From: a virus
Direction: 5' to 3' (one strand)
Virus record (IMG/VR): IMGVR_UViG_3300036766_001627
Span: 1-61,509 of that record
Length of the DNA stretch: 61,509 bases
Part shown: piece by piece, positions 8,231 through 15,953 of the stretch
How positions within the stretch are numbered: position 1 is the first letter of the stretch
Layout of the letters: every line of letters begins with the position of its first letter
Translations under genes and position numbers: made by a program
The notes under the pieces: generated by a model
What the model saw: only the letters and a program-made list of their open reading frames with translations
What the model was told of the DNA's origin: nothing
The model's database searches: none

Positions 8231-10084
8231 ATGGCTAAGCTGGTAAAGATCGACAGTAATACTTCAGGCCTCAGATATGCGAAGAACACCTCCATTGGTG
8301 TTCTGCCTACGGCGGCTCTGCAGATTTGGAAGCCCCTCGAACCCAATACATATAGTTCCTTCGGCGGCCAGCTTACTACGGTTGCGCGCCGGCCGATCAA
8401 CCCCTCTCGCCAGCAGAAGAAGGGCGTCGTTACCGACGTGAGTGCCGATTTGGGTTTCTCGACCGATCTTACTCAGACGAACATGCAAGAGCTTCTGGAG
8501 GGATACTTCTACGCTCAGTTCCGTCGGAAGGATGAGCTTGTCGCCAACGGCATCAGCATCGCTTCCGTCACGTCCAGCGGCGACGACTGGCTCATCAATA
8601 ACGCCGAGCTGGACACCCTTGCGCTGAACGCGGCTGGAACCGGCTACAGCGTCAACGACATCATCACCCTCGCCGGCGGAACCTTCAAGACGGCCGCGAC
8701 CATCAGAGTTCTCACCGTCAGCGTAGGCGCCATAGTCACCTTCGCTATCGAGACCCGCGGCGCCTACAGCGTTGCCACAACCTCCTTCACGCAGGGAGCA
8801 GTATCCCCCGCGGGTGGTAGTGGAGCCACCTTCAATACAGGCGTGTTCCGAAAGATATTTAACTTCGATCAGCTCCTCACAGGCGCCCTCGTCTTCGTAA
8901 CTGGTCTCACCGACCCGGCCAACAACGGCATCCATGTTCTCAACGCGGACCTTGCGACACTCACCACGGTCTCCACGAGCGACTCGCTCGTAGACGACAC
9001 GCTGAACGGTAATGCGGCCGCCGACATGGTCGTGGTTGGTTTCGAGTTCACGGCCGGCGACGCCGAGATTGATGCCTCTGGAACACTTCCTTTCTTGAAG
9101 ACAACCACGAAGGACCTACGTGATCTCGGTCTCGTCGAGGGTGAGTGGATATTCATCGGCGGCGATGCCACATTGGAAGCATTCACGACGACCACGAACA
9201 ACGGATTTGCCCGTATCATCAGCATCGCTCAGAATGCCCTTACGTTCGACAAGACCTCCGCCGACATGGTTACAGACAGCGGGGGCAGCCAGACGATCCG
9301 TATCTTCTTCGGGCGTCATCTGCGAAATGAGCAGGGTACAAGCATCGTCCGCAGCACATTCGACTTCGAGCGCAACCTCGGCGCCAACGATGATAGCGAT
9401 CTCACTAAGCAGCAGGCCGAGTACGTCGTCGGTGGCGTGCCGAACGAGTTCGTCTTAAATGTGGCCTCGGTAAGTAAGATCACGGCGGACCTCACCTTCG
9501 CGGGCCTCCACACCGACCATATCGACGAGAACGTGAGTGGCGCTAACACACTTCTCTCGCACGCCGCCGTGACCGCGGGCAGCGCGTTGAACGCCCCGGC
9601 TGTCGTAGAGGCTGATGCTTTCAATACCAGCACGAATATCCCGCGTATCAAGCTGAGTGTCATCACTGCCGGCGTCGAGAATCCGACACCGCTGTTCGCT
9701 TTCGTGACCGACCTGAAGTTCACGATCAAGAACAACCTGGACCCGAACAAGGCGGTCGGGGTCCTCGGCTCCTTCGAGGTGACGGCCGGCCTGTTCGAGG
9801 TTGGTGGATCGCTCACGGCCTACTTCAGCGACGTGGCCGCGGTCCAGGCGGCCCAGGATAACGCCGATGTGACTATCGACTGCCACATTGTTAAGGCGAA
9901 CGCCGGCATCACCCTGGATATCCCGCTGATGAGCCTGGGTAACGCGAAGCCGACAGTTGATATAGATAAGCCGATCACGCTGCCTATCGACATCATCGCG
10001 GCCAGCGGTGCCAAGGTGGATGCGAAACTAGATTATACGGCGAGCTTGACATTTTATGATTATTTGCCAGTCCTTGCTGAGTGA
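8231..10084 (+). CDS. Major tail tube protein with inserted domain(s)
   Basis: 617 aa. N-terminus (LRYAKNTSIGVLPTA...TTVARRPINPSRQQKKGVVTDVSADLGFSTDL) matches phage tail tube proteins of the type with an internal Ig-like or extra insert. Residues about 118-206 are a Gly-rich module (GTGYSVNDIITLAGG ... PAGGSGATF) shared with the gene at 6882 and the tip gene. The protein is much longer than a minimal tube subunit (about 200-300 aa), so several surface domains are likely. It lies between terminator and chaperone genes, as expected. Confidence 0.65.
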   Translation: MAKLVKIDSNTSGLRYAKNTSIGVLPTAALQIWKPLEPNTYSSFGGQLTTVARRPINPSRQQKKGVVTDVSADLGFSTDLTQTNMQELLEGYFYAQFRRKDELVANGISIASVTSSGDDWLINNAELDTLALNAAGTGYSVNDIITLAGGTFKTAATIRVLTVSVGAIVTFAIETRGAYSVATTSFTQGAVSPAGGSGATFNTGVFRKIFNFDQLLTGALVFVTGLTDPANNGIHVLNADLATLTTVSTSDSLVDDTLNGNAAADMVVVGFEFTAGDAEIDASGTLPFLKTTTKDLRDLGLVEGEWIFIGGDATLEAFTTTTNNGFARIISIAQNALTFDKTSADMVTDSGGSQTIRIFFGRHLRNEQGTSIVRSTFDFERNLGANDDSDLTKQQAEYVVGGVPNEFVLNVASVSKITADLTFAGLHTDHIDENVSGANTLLSHAAVTAGSALNAPAVVEADAFNTSTNIPRIKLSVITAGVENPTPLFAFVTDLKFTIKNNLDPNKAVGVLGSFEVTAGLFEVGGSLTAYFSDVAAVQAAQDNADVTIDCHIVKANAGITLDIPLMSLGNAKPTVDIDKPITLPIDIIAASGAKVDAKLDYTASLTFYDYLPVLAE

Positions 10085-10135
10085 TCTGGCACAGTTGAAA
10101 GAAGAATTACGTAGTATTTATTACGGAGAGAGCAT

Positions 10136-10540
10136 ATGGGTACATATCGGAACTTCAGGACGGATGCAACTATCGAACGCGAGGGTCTTATCTTGGACCT
10201 GGGTGACTCGGGCAAGTTCAAGATCGCCAGAGCCGGCGGCGCCAACGACAAGTACCAGCAGAAGCTGTTCCAGCTCCTTCGGCCACACCGCCGCGCTATG
10301 CAGCTCGGAACTCTCGATCCGAAGGTGGATCGGGCTATCGCCGTTGAGGCCTTCGTGGACGCAATCCTGCTCGGCTGGGAAGGCGTCACGGACGAGAACG
10401 GCGAGGCGCTCGCTTACAGCAGGGCTGCGGCGATGAAGTTGTTCACCGATCTGCCCGATCTCCTCAGTCAGCTTCAGCAGAGCGCCGGTGATGCCTCGCT
10501 GTTCCGTGAAGAGTACACGGAGTCCGACGCAAAAAACTGA
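10136..10540 (+). CDS. Tail assembly chaperone, gpG-like
   Basis: 134 aa product of zero-frame translation, with stop TGA at 10538-10540 directly after a slippery heptamer. It precedes the tape measure region, acidic/helical, with the gpG-style middle (DPKVDRAIAVEAFVDAILLGWEGV). Chaperones of this class coat the tape measure before tube polymerisation. The longer form is made by frameshifting into the next reading frame. Confidence 0.7.
   Translation: MGTYRNFRTDATIEREGLILDLGDSGKFKIARAGGANDKYQQKLFQLLRPHRRAMQLGTLDPKVDRAIAVEAFVDAILLGWEGVTDENGEALAYSRAAAMKLFTDLPDLLSQLQQSAGDASLFREEYTESDAKN
10531..10537 (+). promoter_or_regulatory. Programmed -1 frameshift slippery site A AAA AAC
   Basis: Zero-frame codons are GCA AAA AAC TGA, giving the canonical X XXY YYZ heptamer A-AAA-AAC followed at once by a stop. 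Slipping back one base opens a frame that runs to 10875. This is the classic gpG-gpT arrangement. Confidence 0.8.
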
Positions 10541-10875
10541 TCGAGGTCCTGCTGTTCGAGCTACAACACGGGACCCTGGAGAGAACACTTCTCGCTCAGA
10601 CAGGCCGTCAGAAGCAGCGGCTGCCTAAAGTCCTGGAGAACCCCCCGGAGTTGCAGATGGGCCTGGAGTTCGTCTATCGGGCATTTTGGGACCTATCCTC
10701 CAGCCGAGCAACAGGTATGTCTATGGGCGCCATCCCCTGGGCGGTCGTGGACGCCTACGCTGATGCCCACAACCTGAATGAAGATGACAGTCAGGACCTT
10801 CTTTCTCTAATTCGTCGCATGGATAGTGCCTTCCTTGGGCACTATAATGATGAGTCGAAGAAGGGAAAGAAGTAG
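10537..10875 (+). CDS. Frameshift extension of tail chaperone, gpT-like part
   Basis: Read from CTG at 10537 after -1 slippage (base 10537 is read twice): starts LIEVLLFELQHGTLERTLLAQ and ends HYNDESKKGKK, adding 112 aa to give about 246 aa in total. No independent SD is obvious for the internal ATG at 10651, while coding character extends upstream to the slip site. Its stop touches the next GTG start. Tail chaperone T domain expected to contact the tube subunits. Confidence 0.75.
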   Translation: MIEVLLFELQHGTLERTLLAQTGRQKQRLPKVLENPPELQMGLEFVYRAFWDLSSSRATGMSMGAIPWAVVDAYADAHNLNEDDSQDLLSLIRRMDSAFLGHYNDESKKGKK

Positions 10876-11343
10876 GTGGCGAACCAGACTATAAATCTCG
10901 GCGAGGCGAAGTCCGCATTTGATGTGATAGCGGCGGCGATTCCGAAGGCGATTGGGCTTCTGACCAAAGATGTGGCCACCACTGCTCTCAAGACTGTCAT
11001 TTCTGGAACTCCCGTGGATACGGGCCTGGCCAGATCAAACTGGCACGTCTCGCTGAATAATCCATCCATTGATGTGCTTGATGCCTGGAGTCCGTATCCG
11101 AAATACAGCGGCCCCAAGCTGTCAGAGACGGCCAATGAGACCGCGGCGGTGGATGCTGGTCTTTTGGTGCTCTCCAGCTTCAAGGATGGCGATGTGGTCT
11201 TCATCCAGAACAACATACCGTACATCGGCAGCCTGAACGACGGTACATCCAAGCAGGCAAATAGGGGATTTGTAGAAGACGCTGTGAAGGCATCTTCTGT
11301 GGTTGCGGCCCTTAAGTTTGCGAGGTATCTGGCAAGTGTCTGA
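10876..11343 (+). CDS. HK97 gp10-like neck/minor tail protein
   Basis: 155 aa from GTG 10876, immediately after the preceding stop. The signature TPVDTGLARSNW...SLN and IPYIGSLNDGTSKQANRGFVEDAV is typical of HK97 gp10/tail-completion family proteins (PVDTG.LR.SW followed by Y...LE.GTS.QAP.GF...A). Being located between chaperone and tape measure is slightly unusual since this family often precedes the tube gene. Confidence 0.6.
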   Translation: MANQTINLGEAKSAFDVIAAAIPKAIGLLTKDVATTALKTVISGTPVDTGLARSNWHVSLNNPSIDVLDAWSPYPKYSGPKLSETANETAAVDAGLLVLSSFKDGDVVFIQNNIPYIGSLNDGTSKQANRGFVEDAVKASSVVAALKFARYLASV

Positions 11344-13750
11344 TACAACGATCAGGATCATCATCGTCACGCAGGGAGCAAAGGCAGGGGCTGATGCTTT
11401 CAAGAATATCGGTACATCTGCCGCTAGTGCATCGGCCAGTATCAATTCCTTTAATGTTGGTCAGGGGGCCGCTTTCGGAAGCGCAGCAGCGGCGGCTATA
11501 AAAAGAGTTGCTTCCATCATCCTTGAAGTCGCTGACGACTATATCCTTTTCTCCAACCGGATTCGTCTGGCAACAGAAAACCAGGGTCAAGCAAATTATG
11601 TGATGCAAAAACTCTTCGAGATAGGAAATCAGACAAGAACTTCTTTCGAGTCCCTTGGTGAGACCTATGACAAGTTGGCGCAAAGTTCAACAGAGCTGGG
11701 CCTAACCACATCCGATCTACTTGATCTTACGTTGACGCTGTCTGAGGCGTTTACGGCTGAAGGAGCTAGTTCTAGCGCAATAGCTGCAACGATCAATCAG
11801 ATTAGTGTTGCGTTTGCCCAGGGAAGTCTCACAGGGCGCCAGTTCAGGACCATTATTGGAAACCAACCGTTTCTTGTGGACCAACTCAGCAAGGCCTTGG
11901 GAGTTTCCACGGAGAAATTACGACAACTTGGGGCACAAGGGAAACTGTCTTCGGAACAGTTGATTGCAGGGTTTACAATTGCAGCTCCAGAGATTGAGAA
12001 ACAATTTCAAATCATACAAGCAACCCTGTCAGGACGGTTGACTGTTCTTAAAAACCAGGTTGTTGAGGGAGGCGCAAAAATAGTGAATTCTTCCGTAGTT
12101 TCTGGTTTCTTGGCCTCTGCTGTGGGGGTTGTAACTGCCAGAATTGACGATGTGGCTGAGTTAGTGGCTGTTTTTACAGACAAGGGACGTGCTACTGACG
12201 AACTTCTGGAGCAGACTAGACAGGAAGCGATTCGAGCCACCAAGGCAAAAGCAGAACTTGCCAAATATATAAGAGAAACCAGTATTCCTTCAAGAGCAAC
12301 AGCCACCCAGAGCGAGTTTCAGGAAAATCAGTCTTATACTTTGAAGAAGTCTCTTGATCTGCAGGTACTTCTAAATAAGGAGGGTTCAGTTGCGGCGTCG
12401 GTTCAGATTTCTGTAAATGAGAGAATGGCCAAGGGACTTATAACCGAATCGGAACAGAACCGGCTTCTTAAGGAAAAAAGAAACCTAACTGATATCTACA
12501 ACGAGGCCCTAAGTAAGGGATTAGTTACTCAGGCGGAACAAAATGATCTGGCTAGTGGAAAGTTGACAATAGATGAACTTTCAAAAACCGTGCTTGAGAG
12601 ACAGGGCTTTTCTGAAGAGGCCATAAACAAGTTGTTGAAAGAACGAGTAACTTTTTTGGATTTGAACAACAGGGGATATACGAAGATTTCAGACAGCAAG
12701 GCCTCAGAATTAAGTTCAGCGGCTAGAAGTCTAGCCCTGGAGAAGGTAAAAAGTTCAATTATAGCAGAGACGGGAGGAAACCAGGAAGATTTTAACACCA
12801 AACTTCGTGTAGCAGAGGGCCTTCTGGGGGAAGCCAATAAGGGCACAGAAGGGTGGAAAGATAAAGTGGGTGTATTGATCGAGTATATCGAAAAGTTGAA
12901 AGTTAAAAATGCTGATCTGTTTCCAGATGCGGCCCATGCTCTTATCAGTGGTCAAGAGCAAGTAAAATCCCTTACTAAAGATAATCGAGGCATCGCTGCT
13001 GCTTATGTAAATGCCTGGAAGGAAGCCAACGGTCCCGCTAAAGCATATCAGGAAACAGTTCTTGGTATAACGGCTGCTCTTAAGGATAACCAGATAAACC
13101 AGGAACAGGCGAACCGGCAGCTCCTGGAGGCGCGTGTCAACTTTCTCGAAACCCAGACGACGCTGGAAGCGGGATTCGAGCGGGGTTTCGACAAGATCAC
13201 TTTGGAGGTTACGAACTTCAGCACCCTCGCCGAGCAGTCCGTGACGGATGCCTTTCATGGGATGGAGGACGCGCTTGTCAACTTCGTGAAGACCGGCAAG
13301 CTGGACTTCAGCAGCCTCGTCGATTCCATCCTCACGGACATGATAAAGATTCTGCTGAGGGCGACGATAGAGGCCCCGATCCTGGCGGTCCTGAATGCTC
13401 TCACAGGCGGGCTTCTAGGAGGGGCCGCGGGTGCCGGTACGGGCGGATATGCGGCGTTCCTAGGCGGCAGTGCTTCCATCGGCGCCATCACGCCGGCGAG
13501 GGCTGCGGGCGGGCCTGTCAGTGGCGGAAGTCCCTACATGGTTGGCGAGCGTGGTCCCGAGCTGTTTGTCCCCGGAAATTCTGGGCATATTATCCCCAAT
13601 GGTGGTTCATCTGGAACAACAATAAACGTCCATAATATTGTTGATCGGGATTCGATAATCGGAGTGTTGAATGATCCAAAAGCCCACGATACTATCGTGA
13701 ATGTGATAGCAGTAAATCGTAAAAGCATAAAGTCTATTCTTGCTTCTTAG
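11336..13750 (+). CDS. Tail tape measure protein
   Basis: 804 aa from GTG 11336 (overlaps previous gene; GAGG 10 nt upstream). N-terminal about residues 55-240 carry the tape-measure domain (LATENQGQANYVMQKLFEI, TRTSFESLGETYDKLAQSS, INQISVAFAQGSLTGRQFR). A long helical middle follows, then a lambda-type C-terminal domain (DAFHGMEDALVNFVKTGKLDF) with a hydrophobic Gly-rich segment and VGERGPELFVPGNSG. It sets tail length. From about 11340 to 13080 the codons are distinctly more A/T-ending than the 3' part, suggesting a recombination seam. Confidence 0.85.
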   Translation: MSDTTIRIIIVTQGAKAGADAFKNIGTSAASASASINSFNVGQGAAFGSAAAAAIKRVASIILEVADDYILFSNRIRLATENQGQANYVMQKLFEIGNQTRTSFESLGETYDKLAQSSTELGLTTSDLLDLTLTLSEAFTAEGASSSAIAATINQISVAFAQGSLTGRQFRTIIGNQPFLVDQLSKALGVSTEKLRQLGAQGKLSSEQLIAGFTIAAPEIEKQFQIIQATLSGRLTVLKNQVVEGGAKIVNSSVVSGFLASAVGVVTARIDDVAELVAVFTDKGRATDELLEQTRQEAIRATKAKAELAKYIRETSIPSRATATQSEFQENQSYTLKKSLDLQVLLNKEGSVAASVQISVNERMAKGLITESEQNRLLKEKRNLTDIYNEALSKGLVTQAEQNDLASGKLTIDELSKTVLERQGFSEEAINKLLKERVTFLDLNNRGYTKISDSKASELSSAARSLALEKVKSSIIAETGGNQEDFNTKLRVAEGLLGEANKGTEGWKDKVGVLIEYIEKLKVKNADLFPDAAHALISGQEQVKSLTKDNRGIAAAYVNAWKEANGPAKAYQETVLGITAALKDNQINQEQANRQLLEARVNFLETQTTLEAGFERGFDKITLEVTNFSTLAEQSVTDAFHGMEDALVNFVKTGKLDFSSLVDSILTDMIKILLRATIEAPILAVLNALTGGLLGGAAGAGTGGYAAFLGGSASIGAITPARAAGGPVSGGSPYMVGERGPELFVPGNSGHIIPNGGSSGTTINVHNIVDRDSIIGVLNDPKAHDTIVNVIAVNRKSIKSILAS

Positions 13751-13756
13751 GTTTAT

Positions 13757-13888
13757 ATGTTTGATGTAAAAAGTTACAGAAAACAGTGGTATGAAGCAAA
13801 CAAAGAAAAGGTTGCTTTGCAGCAACGTGAGTATTATTTGGCCCACAAAAAGGAGGCGGCTGCATACCTGAAGAGGAGCCAGCAATGA
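13757..13888 (+). CDS. 43-aa protein resembling an HNH N-terminal helix
   Basis: ATG 13757, stop TGA 13886-13888, overlapping the next start (ATGA). Sequence pattern YRKQWYEANKEKV and YYLAHKKEAAAYLKR resembles the basic Trp-containing leader of endonuclease VII-type HNH proteins (compare the gene at 2868), but no nuclease core follows. Either a degraded homing gene or a small independent protein. A-rich compared with flanks. Confidence 0.45.
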   Translation: MFDVKSYRKQWYEANKEKVALQQREYYLAHKKEAAAYLKRSQQ

Positions 13889-15090
13889 GTCTCTTCCCTT
13901 TCCAACCCGAAACCCCCCTCTCTGAGACCCTGAGGTTCCTCACGGACATCATCGACCACATTGATGCGAGTGAGCAGCGCATAAATCTCCGCCTGGCTCC
14001 TCGCCAGGAGTTCAACCTGCAGTTCAGTGTGGAAGACACGGATCGTCAGCGTATCGAGAATCTCTTGTTCGGGTCCGCGGCCGCGAACTTCGATCTTCCT
14101 CTCTGGCACCAGCCGCTGATCCTCACAGCGGATGCGGCCGCGACAGACGTTTCCGTTACTGTCTACGATCCGGCCAACCTTCCGGCTGATCTCGGCTACA
14201 CGACCGCCTACAACGACTTCCGCAGCGGCGGCAAGGCGATGGTATGGGAAGATGAGACGAACTACGAACTGGTGGATACCCTAGACCTCTCGACGCCCGG
14301 CACCATCGCCTTCTCCGCGGGCTTGACGAACAGCTATCCTTCCGGCTCCAAGATATACCCGGTTCTTCCCTCGGTGATTTTGGGCCAGCCCAGAGTCGTG
14401 CGTCATGCGATCCACCTGACCGAATACACGATCAACTTCGCCATCACGGACCAGAACGTGTCCTTCGCCGACGACAGCGCATTCAGCTCCCTGAGCGGTC
14501 TTCCGCTGCTCGACGACCCCAACGTCATCAGCGGGACGATGAACGAGACCTGGGATACCCGCATCACCATCCTCGACGGCCGCACGGGTGTCTTCAGTAC
14601 GGCGACGCGGCAGGACCGCGCCAGGCGGGGTACAGCGAAGTCCTGGGTAAGCCACACCCGCCAGCGCATCTGGGAGATTCGGCAGATGCTGCACTTCCTG
14701 CGTGGTCGGCAGAAACCATTCTACCTGCCCACGTTCGCACAAGACCTGACGGCGTCCCAGAATCTCGGCTCTGGCTCGACGCATCTGGTGGTTGTGAATA
14801 CGGCCTATACGGCGCAGACGGTGTCGAGGAACCCAAGAAATCTGATAAGGGTTGGACTTGTGGACGGAACGATTTTTTATCGCACTATCGTCTCCAGCAG
14901 CGTGCTGTCGGCGACAGAGGAGCAGCTCGTGCTCGATACGACCTGGCCCTCCCTCATCCTTCTGGAGGATGTCGAGCGCATAGACTTCCTGGAGAAGGTT
15001 CGCATAGACAGCGACGATATCACGCTCAGGCACAACGACGCTATCGGGTATTCGGAGGTTGGTTTTGCGGTAAGGACGGTGATCGAGTGA
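13885..15090 (+). CDS. Distal tail protein
   Basis: 401 aa. Begins FPFQPETPLSETLRFLTDI and has RINLRLAPRQEFNLQF near the N-terminus, then SKIYPVLPSVILGQPR, IWEIRQMLHFLRGRQKPFYLPTF and an ending GYSEVGFAVRTVIE. This pattern is common in phage proteins that directly precede the DUF2163/BR0599 hub gene, and likely forms the ring between tube and hub. GTGA overlap couples it to the next gene. Confidence 0.6.
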   Translation: MSLFPFQPETPLSETLRFLTDIIDHIDASEQRINLRLAPRQEFNLQFSVEDTDRQRIENLLFGSAAANFDLPLWHQPLILTADAAATDVSVTVYDPANLPADLGYTTAYNDFRSGGKAMVWEDETNYELVDTLDLSTPGTIAFSAGLTNSYPSGSKIYPVLPSVILGQPRVVRHAIHLTEYTINFAITDQNVSFADDSAFSSLSGLPLLDDPNVISGTMNETWDTRITILDGRTGVFSTATRQDRARRGTAKSWVSHTRQRIWEIRQMLHFLRGRQKPFYLPTFAQDLTASQNLGSGSTHLVVVNTAYTAQTVSRNPRNLIRVGLVDGTIFYRTIVSSSVLSATEEQLVLDTTWPSLILLEDVERIDFLEKVRIDSDDITLRHNDAIGYSEVGFAVRTVIE

Positions 15091-15935
15091 GCTACTCAGC
15101 GCAGGAGATATCCAGGGCTTCCGGCAGTCCCGTCGAACTCTACAACATCACGATGGGCGTGGATGCGTGGTACTTCACGACCGCGGACGAGCCTATTTCA
15201 GACAGTGGCCACGACTACGTTCCGTTTCCGCTCAGCAGAGACGCGATCCCCATATCCAAAGAGGACCGCACAACGCAGGCACAGGTCCTGCTGCCTGCGT
15301 CGCACGAGTTCCCGCAGCGGTACATCAACCTAACCCCCACAGATAGGGCCTTCGTGACTATCCGCCGCTACCACAGATATGACAGTGGTCCCGAAGTCGT
15401 CAGTCTCTTCCGTGGTGTTGTCTCCTCTGTGAAGTTCTCGGAGAATGGACTTCTGGCGACAGTGGGTGTAGCACCCTTCACAGACAACCTGGGTCTCATC
15501 GTTCCTCGGTTCATCTATAGCAGTCTCTGCAACCACGTACTCGGCGACCGAACTTGCCGCGTCGATCTGGCGAACGGCGTGGACGCGACAACGGCGAAGC
15601 CGTTCACATTCGTCGGCAATGTGTCTGCTGTAAGCGGGTTGACCCTAACGGTTGATGGGATCGCGGCGGCCGGCTACCCCGACCACTTCTTCGACAGCGG
15701 TATGGTCACGACGGCGGCCGGAGACAAGCGGTGCATCAAGCGGCAGCTCGGTGACGCAGTGAAGGTACTTGTGCCCCTGTTCGTAGGTGCAGCGATCATC
15801 GGGCAGAACGTCACATTGACGGCGGGATGTGACCACAAGATCGCAACATGTCAGGCTAAGTTCGCCGCGGTGAAGAACTTCGGCGGCTTTGCCACGGTAC
15901 CGGCCAAGAATCCCTTCACACAAAACATATTCTAG
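15087..15935 (+). CDS. Tail hub protein, BR0599/gpL-like with four-cysteine cluster
   Basis: 282 aa from GTG 15087 (GTGA overlap with preceding stop). N-terminal DUF2163-like part (SGSPVELYNITMGVDAWYFTTADEP); C-terminal BR0599-like part with IYSSLCNHVLGDRTCRVD and later AGCDHKIATCQAKFAAVKNFGGF...NPF. The four cysteines match the positions that ligate an iron-sulfur cluster in lambda gpL-type hub proteins; metal binding here is inferred. Confidence 0.7.
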   Translation: MSYSAQEISRASGSPVELYNITMGVDAWYFTTADEPISDSGHDYVPFPLSRDAIPISKEDRTTQAQVLLPASHEFPQRYINLTPTDRAFVTIRRYHRYDSGPEVVSLFRGVVSSVKFSENGLLATVGVAPFTDNLGLIVPRFIYSSLCNHVLGDRTCRVDLANGVDATTAKPFTFVGNVSAVSGLTLTVDGIAAAGYPDHFFDSGMVTTAAGDKRCIKRQLGDAVKVLVPLFVGAAIIGQNVTLTAGCDHKIATCQAKFAAVKNFGGFATVPAKNPFTQNIF

Positions 15936-15953
15936 GCTACAGAAAGAACCATA

